Source: Hyphomonadaceae bacterium TMED5 (lineage in GTDB: Bacteria > Pseudomonadota > Alphaproteobacteria > Caulobacterales > Hyphomonadaceae). Taken from it: DNA of 64,000 nt. Under the pieces are notes generated by a model that did no database searches, was not told where the DNA came from, and saw only the letters and a list, made by a program, of their open reading frames with translations. This document shows, piece by piece, positions 34,448 to 45,257 of the stretch; within the stretch, counting starts at the first letter, position 1, and the number at the start of each line of letters is the position of its first letter. The DNA lies in the NCBI GenBank assembly GCA_002173095.1, contig NHBK01000016.1:1-64000 (forward strand), read 5' to 3'. A program made the translations under genes and the position numbers.

Positions 34448-35902
34448 ATGGCGTGGGCGGGGAGAACCACTTCACAGACAGTCGGTCTGGTCCTTGGACC
34501 TGTGCTCGCTCTGGCAATGGCTATTTGCCCTGTGCCAGAGGGCCTGACCCTACCTGCATGGCACACGGCAGCACTTCTCGTGCTGATGGCCGTCTGGTGG
34601 GCGACTGAAGCCATTCCAATTCCGGCGACTGCGCTTCTCCCCCTTATTGTAATCCCGCTCATTGGTGCTGGCACGGCTGGTGAAGCCGCTGGCGGCTATT
34701 CCAGTACGATCGTGCTTCTTTTGCTCGGCGGGTTCGTCGTTGCGATGGGTATCGAACGCTGGAATTTACACACCCGTATCGCGCTGAACATTGTTTCGCG
34801 CTCGGGCAATCGCCGGCGCTTCATCATTGCTGGCTTCATGATGGCCACCGCGCTGATTTCTGCGTGGATTTCCAATACTGCCACGACACTTATGATGGTG
34901 CCGATTGCCATGTCGGTCGCCTCTGAAACGGGTGATAAGGAAGGCTTTTTCACCAAAGCTGTGCTGCTGGGCATTTGCTATTCGGCGAGTATTGGCGGTG
35001 TCGCAACGCCAATCGGCACACCAACAAACCTCATCGCAATTGACTGGCTTCGCACCAATACAGGCGAAGACATTGGCTATTTCCAATGGATGGCCTTTGG
35101 CGTGCCAGCCATGCTGCTGCTCATTCCACTCGCCTGGTTTGTGGTGACGCGCGGTCTGCCGAAACGCAGCGTAAGCGACGACCCGAATGCGGCGCAGGCA
35201 GAAATTCGAGAACACCTTCGGGCTCTCGGTTCAATCTCAAAGCCAGAAGCCCGCGTTGCTATGGTCTTTGGCGTCGTCGCAACGCTATGGGTTCTGCGCG
35301 TTCCTATTCAGGACTTTATCGCACCCCTGCCCGGCATGGGCTGGCTTTCGGCGCTCGGCGATATGGGTATTGCCGCTTTCGGCGCGGTGCTGATGTTCCT
35401 TGTGCCCGCAGGCGGCGAGGAAAAGCGGTCACTCATCACCTGGGAAGAAGCCGTTCAACTGCCCTGGGGTGTCATTCTTCTTTTCGGCGGCGGTATTTCG
35501 CTTGGTCAGGCGGTTAGCCGAACCGGGCTTTCTGAATGGCTGGGCAATATGCTCACAGCGCTGGAAGGCGCGCCCGCCATTGCGATTGTGCTCGTAGTGG
35601 TCGCGCTCGTCGTCTATCTGACAGAGCTGACCAGCAATGTTGCCACCATGACAACGCTGGCACCAATCCTCGGCGCGTTCGCAATGGGTATTGGGATTGC
35701 GCCTGAGAGCCTTCTGGGCCCAGCCGCGGTCGCCGCATCCTGTGCCTTCATGCTGCCGGTTGCGACGGCGCCTAACGCAATTGTTTATGCCTCAGGACAT
35801 ATGCATGTGAAGGACATGATAAGGGCTGGCTTCTGGATCAATGCAGGCGCCGTTCTCATCATCACGCTGATCGGAACTTATCTCGCCCCGCTGGCGCTCT
35901 GA
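34448..35902 (+). CDS. SLC13/DASS-family sodium-coupled anion transporter
   Basis: A 484-residue inner-membrane protein with about eleven hydrophobic segments. DASS features are WWATEAIPIPATALLPL near the N-terminus, an AWISNTATTLMMVPIA sodium/substrate clamp, GGVATPIGTPTNL, and a second ELTSNVATMTTLAPI clamp. These proteins import dicarboxylates or sulfate with Na+. The substrate cannot be told from sequence alone. Downstream of the zinc-finger gene and convergent with a small membrane protein gene. Confidence 0.9.
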   Translation: MAWAGRTTSQTVGLVLGPVLALAMAICPVPEGLTLPAWHTAALLVLMAVWWATEAIPIPATALLPLIVIPLIGAGTAGEAAGGYSSTIVLLLLGGFVVAMGIERWNLHTRIALNIVSRSGNRRRFIIAGFMMATALISAWISNTATTLMMVPIAMSVASETGDKEGFFTKAVLLGICYSASIGGVATPIGTPTNLIAIDWLRTNTGEDIGYFQWMAFGVPAMLLLIPLAWFVVTRGLPKRSVSDDPNAAQAEIREHLRALGSISKPEARVAMVFGVVATLWVLRVPIQDFIAPLPGMGWLSALGDMGIAAFGAVLMFLVPAGGEEKRSLITWEEAVQLPWGVILLFGGGISLGQAVSRTGLSEWLGNMLTALEGAPAIAIVLVVVALVVYLTELTSNVATMTTLAPILGAFAMGIGIAPESLLGPAAVAASCAFMLPVATAPNAIVYASGHMHVKDMIRAGFWINAGAVLIITLIGTYLAPLAL

Positions 35903-35904
35903 TC

Positions 35905-36360
35905 TTATTTCAGAACGCCGCGCTTGGCCTGATAGCTCGCATACCAGAGCGCAAAAATCAGTACGACAAAGATAATACCGCCCGCGATATAGCCGGAGGA
36001 ATCCGCACCCGGCATTGGGTTCAGAACCATATTGTGAATGGATGAGGCGACATAGCCGATCAAGCCCGCCAGATAGAGCGGCACGGCAAGCTTCATCTTC
36101 AGAAGCAGACAGATCGAGCCTATAAAACACGCGCCGACAGAAGCCCCCCAGAGCAACACCATCCAGAGCGGAAACCCGTAGAAATAGGCCAGCTGCTCTT
36201 CGGTGAAGGCACTCATATAAAAGTCGGCCTGCAATTGCGTCATCGAGAAATCGAACACGCCAAAAGCATTGAACAGAACCAGAAAAATGCTGATCGCCCA
36301 GAACGACCAACCCGCACGCGCACCCATAGACATCGTCAGCACCCCGCTGCTTTGAGCCAT
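35905..36360 (-). CDS. Hypothetical four-helix membrane protein
   Basis: A 151-residue protein with four hydrophobic segments (about residues 14–35, 60–82, 88–108 and 124–143) and short loops. I recognise no family beyond a membrane protein common in marine alphaproteobacteria (sugar-transporter-like small proteins). It is convergent with the transporter gene, with only 2 bp between stops, and divergent from polA. Confidence 0.7.
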   Translation of the reverse strand: MAQSSGVLTMSMGARAGWSFWAISIFLVLFNAFGVFDFSMTQLQADFYMSAFTEEQLAYFYGFPLWMVLLWGASVGACFIGSICLLLKMKLAVPLYLAGLIGYVASSIHNMVLNPMPGADSSGYIAGGIIFVVLIFALWYASYQAKRGVLK

Positions 36361-36495
36361 CAGATTTCCCTGAATTCAGCCATTCGTCAAATAGCTGGGC
36401 TTCGACCGAAAATTTCTTGTCGGCGAAAGTGGAACTCCTGTTGGACCTTACGGGCGATACCGGTAAACCTGACATGATCTGAGGAATCATTGCGA

Positions 36496-39288
36496 ATGAC
36501 CGACAAAACCGCCCCTGTCACCGAAGACAGCCATGTCTATCTGATTGACGCGTCCGGATATATTTTCCGTGCCTTCCACGCGCTGCCACCGCTCACCCGT
36601 CCTTCCGACGGTCTGCCTGTTGGCGCGCTGCAGGGGTTCTGCAACATGCTGTGGAAACTGCTCGAAGACCTGAAAGGCGATGAGCGGCCAACGCACTTTG
36701 CCTGTGTGTTCGACAAGGGCAGCTATACCTTCCGCAATGACATGTATGCCGACTACAAGGCCAATCGCCCACCCGCGCCGGAAGATCTGGTCCCGCAATT
36801 CCCGCTCATGCGCGATGCTGCGCGCGCCTTCGGTACGCCAGCCATCGAAATGGAAGGCTATGAAGCCGACGACCTGATCGCGACCTATGCCCGTCAGGCC
36901 GAAGCCGCGGGTGCACGCGTCACCATTGTGTCTTCAGATAAAGACCTGATGCAGCTCGTTTCTGAGCATATCTCACTGCTGGACACGATGAAGAACCGCC
37001 GCATTAGCTATGAAGAGGTGATGGATAAATTCGGCGTGTCACCTGACAAGGTGATCGACGTCCAATCATTGGCAGGCGACAGCGTCGACAACGTTCCGGG
37101 CGCACCAGGCATTGGCATCAAAACGGCGGCACAACTCATCAACGAATATGGCGATGTCGAAACACTTCTCCAGCGTGCAGAAGAGATCAAACAGCCAAAG
37201 CGTCGCCAGACGCTGATCGACCATGCAGACAATATCCGCATTTCCCGCGACCTCGTTACGCTGAAGACGGATGTGCCGGTCGACACGCCGATTGAAGCGT
37301 TGAAAGTGGATGATCCTGACCCGGCAACGCTGATCGCCTTTCTGGAAGGTATGGAATTCCGCACCATCACCCGCCGCGTCAAAGAACAGTTTGAAGCCGA
37401 AGGTGAGATTGAACCGGCCGCCGAGCGCGAGGGGCTCGACACCTCCGCTTATGACACGGTGATCACCGAGGCCGCACTGAATGAGTGGGTCGAGAAAATC
37501 CGCAAAGCAGGCATCATTGCAGTCGATACCGAAACCGATGCTTTGGATTCTGTATCTGCAAACCTTGTTGGCATTTCCATTGCCACCGGTCCGAATGAAG
37601 CCTGCTATATTCCTGTCGGACACGTCTCCGCACCGGAAGGCCAGCTCGACTTCGGAGATGCACCGAAACCAGATCAGCTGCCGCTCGACACCGTTATCGC
37701 AACACTCAAGCCTGTGCTTGAGGATGATGGCATTCTGAAGATTGGTCAGAACTTCAAATATGACCTCGCCGTTTTCAGCCGATATGGCATCAATGTCGCC
37801 CCTTATGACGACACCATGCTGCAATCCTATGTGCTGCATGCAGGCATGCACGGCCATGGCATGGATGAGCTTTCTGAACGCTTCCTTGGCCACACCCCCA
37901 TTTCATTCAAAGATGTCTGCGGCTCTGGCAAAAGCCAGATCACATTTGACCGGGTCACGCTCGACAAAGCGACACCTTATGCAGCCGAAGATGCAGACGT
38001 CACATTGCGGCTCTGGAATATCTTCCGACCGCTTCTGATCCAGCGTCAGGTAAAAACGGTTTATGAGCGCATTGAGCGACCGCTTCCGGCGGTCATCTCG
38101 GCCATGGAACTGGAAGGCATTAAAGTCGATCGCGATGCGCTATCACGCATGTCATCGGACTTCTCTCAGCGCATGGCAGGCTTTGAGGCCGAAGCCTATG
38201 AACTGGCTGGGCGTGAGTTCAATCTGGGGTCCCCAAAGCAGCTTGGAGAGATCCTTTTTGATGAAATGGCGCTTCCGGGCGGCAAGAAAACCAAGACCGG
38301 CGCCTGGTCGACCGATGCCGACAAACTGGAAGAGCTCGCAGCGGCTGGTCACGACCTTCCGCAGACGATTATTCAGTGGCGCACGCTGTCCAAGCTGAAA
38401 AGCACTTATGCCGACGCACTCCAGCAAGCCATCAACCCGAATACCGGGCGCGTGCATACATCATTCTCACTGGCTGTTGCACAGACCGGGCGCCTGTCAT
38501 CCACGGACCCGAACCTTCAAAACATTCCGATCCGTACAGAAGAAGGCCGTAAAATTCGCGAAGCCTTCGTGGCGGAACCCGGCAATGTGCTCGTCTCTGC
38601 CGACTATTCTCAGATCGAGCTGCGCCTGCTTGCGCATATCGCAGATATCGATGCCCTGAAGACGGCCTTCCGTGAGGGTCTGGATATTCACGCCATGACA
38701 GCGAGCGAAATGTTCGACACGCCAATTGAGGGCATGGACCCTATGGTTCGCCGTCAGGCAAAAGCGATCAACTTTGGCATTATTTACGGTATCTCCGCAT
38801 ACGGACTATCTAATCAGCTCGGCATTCCGCAAAGCGAAGCGCGCGACTATATCAAAGCCTATTTCGAGAAATTCCCCGGCATTCGCAAATATATGGATGA
38901 CACCAAAGAGTTCGCGAAAGAGCACAGCTTTGTGCAGACGATTTATGGGCGCAAATGCTGGGTGCAGGGCATTAAAGCCAAAAATCCAGCGCAGCGTAAT
39001 TTCGCTGAACGTCAGGCCATTAACGCGCCAATTCAAGGCTCCGCTGCAGATATCATCAAGCGCGCAATGATCGCTATGCCGTCTGCTTTGAGCGCTGCGG
39101 GCCTTAAAGGACGCATGCTGCTGCAGGTGCATGATGAATTGATTTTCGAATGCCCTGAGGCCGAAGCACAACAGCTCATTTCTACCGTTCGCGGTGTCAT
39201 GGAAAGCGCGACAGCCCCTTCCCTGAAACTGTCTGTCCCACTCGAAGTGGAAGCTCAGGCTGCGCTCAATTGGGCCGAGGCACATTAA
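36496..39288 (+). CDS. polA: DNA polymerase I
   Basis: A 930-residue PolA. The 5'-3' exonuclease domain occupies about residues 10–280 (YLIDASGYIFRAFHALPPLT; GYEADDLIATYA). The proofreading domain is intact, with IIAVDTETDALD, and the polymerase domain holds motif A (SADYSQIELRLLAHIADID), motif B (RRQAKAINFGIIYGISAYGL) and motif C (QVHDELIFECP). ATG 36496 is preferred to the TTG just upstream. It fills Okazaki gaps and repairs excision tracts. Typical length, no damage. Confidence 0.97.
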   Translation: MTDKTAPVTEDSHVYLIDASGYIFRAFHALPPLTRPSDGLPVGALQGFCNMLWKLLEDLKGDERPTHFACVFDKGSYTFRNDMYADYKANRPPAPEDLVPQFPLMRDAARAFGTPAIEMEGYEADDLIATYARQAEAAGARVTIVSSDKDLMQLVSEHISLLDTMKNRRISYEEVMDKFGVSPDKVIDVQSLAGDSVDNVPGAPGIGIKTAAQLINEYGDVETLLQRAEEIKQPKRRQTLIDHADNIRISRDLVTLKTDVPVDTPIEALKVDDPDPATLIAFLEGMEFRTITRRVKEQFEAEGEIEPAAEREGLDTSAYDTVITEAALNEWVEKIRKAGIIAVDTETDALDSVSANLVGISIATGPNEACYIPVGHVSAPEGQLDFGDAPKPDQLPLDTVIATLKPVLEDDGILKIGQNFKYDLAVFSRYGINVAPYDDTMLQSYVLHAGMHGHGMDELSERFLGHTPISFKDVCGSGKSQITFDRVTLDKATPYAAEDADVTLRLWNIFRPLLIQRQVKTVYERIERPLPAVISAMELEGIKVDRDALSRMSSDFSQRMAGFEAEAYELAGREFNLGSPKQLGEILFDEMALPGGKKTKTGAWSTDADKLEELAAAGHDLPQTIIQWRTLSKLKSTYADALQQAINPNTGRVHTSFSLAVAQTGRLSSTDPNLQNIPIRTEEGRKIREAFVAEPGNVLVSADYSQIELRLLAHIADIDALKTAFREGLDIHAMTASEMFDTPIEGMDPMVRRQAKAINFGIIYGISAYGLSNQLGIPQSEARDYIKAYFEKFPGIRKYMDDTKEFAKEHSFVQTIYGRKCWVQGIKAKNPAQRNFAERQAINAPIQGSAADIIKRAMIAMPSALSAAGLKGRMLLQVHDELIFECPEAEAQQLISTVRGVMESATAPSLKLSVPLEVEAQAALNWAEAH

Positions 39289-39350
39289 TTGGAACTAATA
39301 CTCGCTCAGTAACTTTACTTTGCAGTCCCCCATAAAGACTGCTAGGCATT

Positions 39351-40805
39351 GTGAGTATTATCCCGGAACGCCACATGGATCAGAAATTCCGCTTCCCTAG
39401 TGCGGAAAAACTAATAGGCCTGTTTTCAGCCGGCGCGACAGATACCTGGCTCGCTGCAATTATCCATTCTTCGAATGACGCCATCGTTTCCAAAACACTG
39501 GACGGCATCATTACCAGCTGGAATCCCGCCGCTGAGCGCATGTTCGGTTTCTCTGAAGACGAAATGCTCGAAACGTCTATCCGCCGGATCGTTCCAGACA
39601 GGCTGCAAAGCGAAGAAGATCATATTCTCGCATCCATCGCCCGCGGCCAGCGCATTGAACAGTTTGAAACTATGCGCTTGCATAAAGACGGTCATGAAAT
39701 TCCAATTTCAGTGAACGTTTCGCCAATCCTGAATGAGAAGGGCGAAGTGGTCGGCGCATCCAAAATTGCGCGCGACATCACTAAAGAGGTGCAGCACCGA
39801 AAGCTGCTAGCAGATAGCGAAGACCGGTTCCGTAACCTTGCCGACAACATGTCCCAGTTCGCCTGGATGGCGGACGCAACCGGGCATATTTTCTGGTACA
39901 ATAAGCGCTGGTTTGAATACACCGGCACCACGCTAGAGCAGATGCAGGGCTATGGCTGGGCCGAGGTTCACCATCCTGAACAAATCGACCGGGTCATGGC
40001 GAAATACCGTTTCTGTATGGACAATGGTCAGGACTGGGAAGACACCTTCCCCTTACGCGGAAAAGACGGCGAATACCGCTGGTTCCTGTCTCGTGCACGC
40101 CCGATCCGCGACGAAGATGGCACAATCATTCGCTGGTTTGGCACGAATACAGACATCACTGAAGAACGTGAGCGTCGTGAGCAGATCCGCTTCCTGATGC
40201 GTGAGGTCAATCACCGGTCCAAAAACATGCTCGCATTGGTTCAGGGCATTGCGCGCCAGACCGGACGCAAGGAACATCCGGAATTCGTGCGCAAATTTGA
40301 GAACCGGCTGCACTCATTGTCCGCGAGCCACGATCTGCTGACGAGTTCCGGCTGGCGCGGCATGACGCTGGAAGACCTTCTGGCCTCCCAATTGGGCCAT
40401 TTGTCAGATCTGCTCGAAGACCGCATTCACATCACGGGCGACCCGGTAAGCGTGAATGCCTCCTGCGCACAGACTATTGGCATGGCACTCTATGAGCTTG
40501 CGACAAACGCGGCAAAATACGGTGCCTTGTCGAATGAAACCGGTGAAGTGGACATTCACTGGGAGCTCATTGAGACAGAAGACCCGGATAAACCACGACT
40601 GCGAATGTCATGGCAGGAACGTGGCGGCCCGAGCGTCATCGAACCCGACCATAAAGGCTTTGGGTCGGTCGTTATCGGTCAGATGTGCAAGTCCGCATTG
40701 TCCGGTGAAGTCATTCTTGAATATCGCCCGGATGGCTTTTTCTGGAGCGTCACGGGCGCGCCCGGACGCGGGCTGGACCTCAGTGAGGATGAAATCGTCG
40801 AGTAA
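39351..40805 (+). CDS. PAS-PAS sensor histidine kinase, HWE family
   Basis: A 484-residue soluble kinase. Two PAS domains (about 25–145, with NDAIVSKTLDGIITSWNPAA; 155–275, with a PAC RWFGTNTDITEERERR) precede an HWE-type dimerisation region, MREVNHRSKNMLALVQGIAR with the phosphoacceptor His, and an ATPase domain with ELATNAAKYGALS. HWE kinases often feed light, redox or general-stress signalling. GTG 39351 or ATG 39375 may be the start. No response regulator adjoins, so it is an orphan. Confidence 0.88.
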   Translation: MSIIPERHMDQKFRFPSAEKLIGLFSAGATDTWLAAIIHSSNDAIVSKTLDGIITSWNPAAERMFGFSEDEMLETSIRRIVPDRLQSEEDHILASIARGQRIEQFETMRLHKDGHEIPISVNVSPILNEKGEVVGASKIARDITKEVQHRKLLADSEDRFRNLADNMSQFAWMADATGHIFWYNKRWFEYTGTTLEQMQGYGWAEVHHPEQIDRVMAKYRFCMDNGQDWEDTFPLRGKDGEYRWFLSRARPIRDEDGTIIRWFGTNTDITEERERREQIRFLMREVNHRSKNMLALVQGIARQTGRKEHPEFVRKFENRLHSLSASHDLLTSSGWRGMTLEDLLASQLGHLSDLLEDRIHITGDPVSVNASCAQTIGMALYELATNAAKYGALSNETGEVDIHWELIETEDPDKPRLRMSWQERGGPSVIEPDHKGFGSVVIGQMCKSALSGEVILEYRPDGFFWSVTGAPGRGLDLSEDEIVE

Positions 40806-40958
40806 GTCCGTTCAATTTATTACCGAAAAGTTTCCAAATTCCGCGCAATTTTATTGTTTTATTCTCCATATAAAACAGTGTACTATGCTAAACGCCATAA
40901 TCGGGAAACTTACTGTTTACCGAAAACCATCAGAAACCGGACGAAATTTAACACATTT

Positions 40959-41459
40959 TTAACCGGCGGAGCGGGTTCCGAGCCGCTCCTCGCTCATCCC
41001 CAGCCACCGATAAAGCTCCAGCGCGCCCGTCTGGTTATCGGCTCGCGCTTTCAACTCAACGCGGGGAAATCCCTGCGAACGAAACTCGGCAAAAATCCGG
41101 AACATCATCGCACGGGCAAGGCCAATGCGTCTGAAGTTAGGGTGCACGCCGATATCTTTGACAAACCCGGAGCTCCAGCAATGGGCGAACGCCGCCATTT
41201 TTCCGGTTTCCTGATGAAAGAGAACGAAACAGCATTCCGCGTCGAACTCTGAATCGTCGGAAATACACGCCCACCAGTCATCAAAGTCTTCCACTTCTCC
41301 CCCACCATTTGCGAAAGCCAGGTTCAGAAGTGTACGCGCTTCGCGGGCGTGCGCCTCGCCATTAAACGGGATAAAGGCAAATCCTTCAGGCAGTTCCGGG
41401 GACGGTGTCTCCCGTGAAGTCAAATCGTATCGAAAACGTATGACGCCATTCAGAGGCAT
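40959..41459 (-). CDS. GNAT family N-acetyltransferase
   Basis: A 166-residue GNAT-fold protein. Motif A is VKDIGVHPNFRRIGLARAMM (Q/RxxGxA-like acetyl-CoA loop), followed by VELKARADNQTGALELYRWL typical of motif B. The substrate is unknown. It ends 6 bp upstream of the next gene in the minus-strand order, after the SDR gene, with which it may be co-transcribed. Start at 41459. Confidence 0.82.
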   Translation of the reverse strand: MPLNGVIRFRYDLTSRETPSPELPEGFAFIPFNGEAHAREARTLLNLAFANGGGEVEDFDDWWACISDDSEFDAECCFVLFHQETGKMAAFAHCWSSGFVKDIGVHPNFRRIGLARAMMFRIFAEFRSQGFPRVELKARADNQTGALELYRWLGMSEERLGTRSAG

Positions 41460-41465
41460 TTCCGG

Positions 41466-42257
41466 TCAGTCCCTCACATACCTTGATTGCTGACGCATTG
41501 CAGCTCGTGCAACTGGATCAGGTAAAACGTGAGCCAACGCGGCTATCGCTTTGTTCACCCCGCCAGTGACAACAACGGGGCGATTTGCCTCCACGGCTTC
41601 AAATCCCGCTTCCGCGACCTCGTCGGCTTTCTGCCACATATAATCGGGTAGTTCAGAGACACGCTCTCTTTGCCCGTTCACATCGTGAAACTCTGAATAG
41701 GTAAGACCGGGGCACACCGCCGTCACATGGACGCCCGTTCCAGCCGTTTCTTCATTCAGAGATTCGGACAACTTCATGAGAGCCGACTTTACCGGCCCAT
41801 ACAGCGTATGCCCCTTCGATCCGGGCAAAAAACTAACGAGTGAGGCCACATTTATGATCCGCCCAAACCCGCGCGCCTGCATTCCTGGCAGCACGCGATG
41901 GCAAATCTCCGTCGGCGTTGTCAGCATCAGTTGCAGGAAGTCACGCTGATCTTCCCAGCTAGTTTCAACAAATGTCCCCGGCAAGCCAAAACCGGCATTA
42001 TTCACGACCGCATCAAGCGGCCGTCCTCTGGCCTCGATACGATTTAGGAGGTCCAATGGCGCGTCCGGTCTGGACAGGTCCGCAGTCGCCACGGACACAT
42101 CCACCCCGTAGGATTCAGACAAACTATGCGCAAGCGCCACCAGCCGATCTTCCCGGCGCGCAGACACAATGAGATCATACCCATTCATGGCATAGGTTTT
42201 GGCAAAAGCTTCGCCAATGCCCGCTGACGCGCCCGTAATCAGTACCAATTTCCGCAA
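41466..42257 (-). CDS. Short-chain dehydrogenase/reductase
   Basis: A 263-residue classical SDR. The cofactor motif is LITGASAGIGEAFAKTYA, NNAGFGLPG follows, and the catalytic triad comprises a Ser in NVASLVSF with Tyr and Lys in LYGPVKSAL. The C-terminal third matches DltE-like reductases. Six bp separate it from the GNAT gene. Divergent from the NifU-like gene. Substrate unknown. Confidence 0.88.
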   Translation of the reverse strand: MRKLVLITGASAGIGEAFAKTYAMNGYDLIVSARREDRLVALAHSLSESYGVDVSVATADLSRPDAPLDLLNRIEARGRPLDAVVNNAGFGLPGTFVETSWEDQRDFLQLMLTTPTEICHRVLPGMQARGFGRIINVASLVSFLPGSKGHTLYGPVKSALMKLSESLNEETAGTGVHVTAVCPGLTYSEFHDVNGQRERVSELPDYMWQKADEVAEAGFEAVEANRPVVVTGGVNKAIAALAHVLPDPVARAAMRQQSRYVRD

Positions 42258-42338
42258 AAGCCCTCTCCCGACCCTTATGCGATCTTTATCGTGTAAATTC
42301 CACTTGTGAAACAGCTAGCGCAATGCCACCTGAATGAT

Positions 42339-42785
42339 ATGTCAGGCGACCTTTATCACAATCGTGTGCTCGAATTATCGGCAGAAATCCCCAATATCGG
42401 GCATTTGGATTCGCCAGACGGCAAATCCCATAAAGTCAGCCGTGTATGCGGGTCTGAGATCTGGGTTGAATTAAACCTTTCCGACAACCTGGAAACCATC
42501 ACAGATGTGGCCGTCACGTCTAAAGCCTGCGCTCTGGGCGCGGCGACACTCAGCGTTTTTTCCGAGCATGCCGTCGGTGCACATGTGGATGAAGTTTACG
42601 AAGCCCGCGACACGATGAAAGCCATGCTGAAAGAAAATGGCCCGCCACCAACGGGCCGGTTCTGGGAGTTGCGTCACCTCGAAGGTGTACGCGAATATCC
42701 GCAGCGCCATATGTCGACCATGCTTGCACTCGAAGCCGCCGTCGCAGCTATTGAAGATGCGCGGGCGAACCGAGAAGCGGCGTGA
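42339..42785 (+). CDS. NifU-type iron-sulfur cluster assembly scaffold
   Basis: A 148-residue NifU/SufU N-terminal-like protein. The LYHNRVLELSAEIPNIGHLD start, VCGSEIWVEL (first Cys) and SKACALGAATLSVFSE (second Cys) match the family; the third ligand Cys is replaced, the C-terminal helix reading RYPQRHMS-like without Cys. Start at ATG 42339 is favoured by family N-termini; GTG 42306 is possible. It may hold or transfer clusters, or be a degenerate relative. Confidence 0.75.
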   Translation: MSGDLYHNRVLELSAEIPNIGHLDSPDGKSHKVSRVCGSEIWVELNLSDNLETITDVAVTSKACALGAATLSVFSEHAVGAHVDEVYEARDTMKAMLKENGPPPTGRFWELRHLEGVREYPQRHMSTMLALEAAVAAIEDARANREAA

Positions 42786-42816
42786 CGTCGCTCACGTGAT
42801 ATGATAACACCCGGCG

Positions 42817-43110
42817 ATGGCTCACAAATACGACCATATTGCCCCGGCGCCGCGCGCGCTTCTGATTGGCTATAAAGCAACGCTCTCTGCTGCGCTGTTT
42901 GCCTTTGGCGTAAGGTGTCGTCACGAGCCAACCTGTTCTGAATATGCTGCGGAAGCCTGGACGAAGCATGGCTTCCTTCAGGGTGCGCGCCTTGGTGCAG
43001 GCCGCCTTCTGCGCTGCCGCCCGGGCGGCACACATGGCTATGATCCGGTGCCTGATGAGCTGCCGCCATTTGGCACGCCGCCAACCCAAACCACCACCAC
43101 GCGAACTTAA
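42817..43110 (+). CDS. yidD: Membrane protein insertion efficiency factor
   Basis: A 97-residue YidD. The membrane-amphipathic N-terminus ([17 protein letters not shown]) precedes the invariant [39 protein letters not shown], and the [11 protein letters not shown] end. YidD assists YidC-dependent insertion. It lies 31 bp after the NifU-like gene and upstream of thrS, a neighbourhood seen in many alphaproteobacteria. Confidence 0.92.
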   Translation: MAHKYDHIAPAPRALLIGYKATLSAALFAFGVRCRHEPTCSEYAAEAWTKHGFLQGARLGAGRLLRCRPGGTHGYDPVPDELPPFGTPPTQTTTTRT

Positions 43111-43249
43111 AGCGCGTCCCGGTGCCTTTGATGTTGCACGCCGGGGCGCGGTCGCCCCGTGCACATGCGCATGAATTAGCGCGGATTTAGGGGTGGTATT
43201 GCAGCGAAGTTCAGCTAAACAGCCAACAACAGACTATGAGAGCACAGAC

Positions 43250-45190
43250 ATGCTTGAAGTGACGCTGCCGGATGGCGCGAAAAAAGAATTCGAAGATGGT
43301 GCATCCGCAAAGGATGTCGCTGAGTCCATTTCCAAGTCTCTTGCGAAAAAGGCCCTCGCCGCGAAAGTGAACGGCGAATTGTGGGATCTGGATCGCCCGC
43401 TGGAAGGTGACAGCGAAGTTGCCATCGTAACAGACAGAGACCCGGAAGCGCTTGAACTGATCCGCCATGATGCGGCTCACGTTCTGGCACAAGCCGTTCA
43501 GGAACTCTTCCCCGGCACTCAGGTCACCATCGGCCCGACGATTGAAGACGGCTTCTATTACGACTTTGCGCGCGACGAACCTTTCTCCACGGACGACTTT
43601 GAAAAGATCGAAGCCAAAATGGCAGAGATCGTTGATCGCAACCTGCCGATTGAACGTCAGGTCTGGAAAAAAGAAGATGCCATCGCGCACTTCAAAGACA
43701 TTGGCGAGAAATACAAAGCGCAGATCATTGACGACATCATCCCACCGGGTGAGCCGATCACGCTTTATGCGCATGCGGACCAATGGTCAGACCTTTGCCG
43801 TGGCCCGCACCTGCCATCCACCGGCAAGCTGCCTAAAGCCTTCAAACTGATGAAGCTGGCCGGCGCTTACTGGCGCGGCGATTCCAACAATGAAATGCTT
43901 CAACGCATGTACGGCACAGCATGGGCCAATGAGAAAGATCTCAAAGCCCATCTTCACCGTCTCGAAGAAGCTGAAAAGCGCGACCACCGTAAACTCGGCC
44001 GCGAGCTGGACCTTTTCCACATTCAGGAAGAAGGCAAGGGCATGGTGTTCTGGCACAAAAAGGGCCTCTCGCTCTGGCATGCTGTTGAGAACTATGTCCG
44101 CCGACGTCTGGACGCAGCTGACTATGAAGAAGTCCGCACGCCACAGGTTCTGGATCGCAAATTCTGGGAACAGTCCGGCCACTGGGACAAATACCGCGAG
44201 AATATGTTCATCGCCGAAACGGCTGAGGACGAGACACTGTCTCTGAAGCCGATGAACTGCCCAGGCCACGTTCAGATCTTCAAACAGGGCCAGAAGTCTT
44301 ATCGCGATCTGCCGCTGCGTATGGCTGAGTTCGGTGCATGTCACCGTTATGAGCCATCAGGCGCTCTGCACGGCCTGATGCGCGTTCGTGCCTTCACCCA
44401 GGATGACGCGCACATTTTCTGTCGCGAAGACCAGATTGAAGACGAAACAGCGAAATTCATTACGCTTGCGAAATCGATCCACGCTGATTTCGGCCTTGAG
44501 ACTCACCACATCAATCTGGCGACACGCCCTGAAGTGCGTGCCGGGTCTGATGAGTTCTGGGATAAAGCCGAACGTCAGATGATGAATGCCGCGAAAAAGG
44601 CAGGCGTTGAGCCGGTTATCGCGGAAGGCGACGGCGCATTCTACGCACCAAAGCTCGACTTCATCGTGAAAGACGCAATTGGCCGGGAATGGACATGTGG
44701 CACGATCCAGCTCGACTATGTTCTGCCAGATCGTCTGAATGCGGAATATGTTGGCGAGGACGGCAATAAACACCGCCCTGTCATGCTTCACCGCGCCATC
44801 CTTGGCTCTTTGGAACGCTTCATCGGCATTCTGATTGAGAACTGCGCGGGCGCCTTCCCTATGTGGCTGGCTCCAACGCAAATCGTCGTCGCAACGATTT
44901 CGGATGAATCCAACGATTATGCTCTGGAAGTCGCTGAACTGTTCGAAAAAGCAGGCCTTCGTGTGGAAACTGACCTGCGCAATGAGAAGATCAATTACAA
45001 AATCCGCGAACATTCTGTGCAGAAAATCCCTTACATCGTTGTAGTGGGACGCAAAGAGGCGGAAGAACGTAAAGTGGCGCTTCGTCAGTTCGGAACCAAG
45101 AATCAAGAAATTCTGACGGTTGATGAAGCTTTGATCAGATTGCCTAAGGAAGCCCTTCCTCCTGATCTTCGGGAAGAAACTTCGGCCTGA
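43250..45190 (+). CDS. thrS: Threonyl-tRNA synthetase
   Basis: A 646-residue class II synthetase. It has an N-terminal TGS domain (residues 1–62, [20 protein letters not shown]), an editing domain with the HxxxH zinc-type motif [12 protein letters not shown] and later [13 protein letters not shown], catalytic motifs 2 and 3 ([30 protein letters not shown]), and the anticodon-binding domain. ATG 43250 agrees with the usual TGS start; the frame extends upstream without a family match. It charges tRNA-Thr. Intact. Confidence 0.97.
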   Translation: MLEVTLPDGAKKEFEDGASAKDVAESISKSLAKKALAAKVNGELWDLDRPLEGDSEVAIVTDRDPEALELIRHDAAHVLAQAVQELFPGTQVTIGPTIEDGFYYDFARDEPFSTDDFEKIEAKMAEIVDRNLPIERQVWKKEDAIAHFKDIGEKYKAQIIDDIIPPGEPITLYAHADQWSDLCRGPHLPSTGKLPKAFKLMKLAGAYWRGDSNNEMLQRMYGTAWANEKDLKAHLHRLEEAEKRDHRKLGRELDLFHIQEEGKGMVFWHKKGLSLWHAVENYVRRRLDAADYEEVRTPQVLDRKFWEQSGHWDKYRENMFIAETAEDETLSLKPMNCPGHVQIFKQGQKSYRDLPLRMAEFGACHRYEPSGALHGLMRVRAFTQDDAHIFCREDQIEDETAKFITLAKSIHADFGLETHHINLATRPEVRAGSDEFWDKAERQMMNAAKKAGVEPVIAEGDGAFYAPKLDFIVKDAIGREWTCGTIQLDYVLPDRLNAEYVGEDGNKHRPVMLHRAILGSLERFIGILIENCAGAFPMWLAPTQIVVATISDESNDYALEVAELFEKAGLRVETDLRNEKINYKIREHSVQKIPYIVVVGRKEAEERKVALRQFGTKNQEILTVDEALIRLPKEALPPDLREETSA

Positions 45191-45257
45191 TCCGTTTAGT
45201 TGATTGGTCTGAGGCGGCCAGACCCTTAAAGCTGTAAAAGGCTTGGGAGTTTGTTGA

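Noticed and set aside
40948-40962. Perfect TTAA-N7-TTAA, the full CtrA-box pattern
   Set aside because: It lies between two convergent genes and overlaps a stop codon, not a promoter. In this AT-rich gap a chance match is likely.
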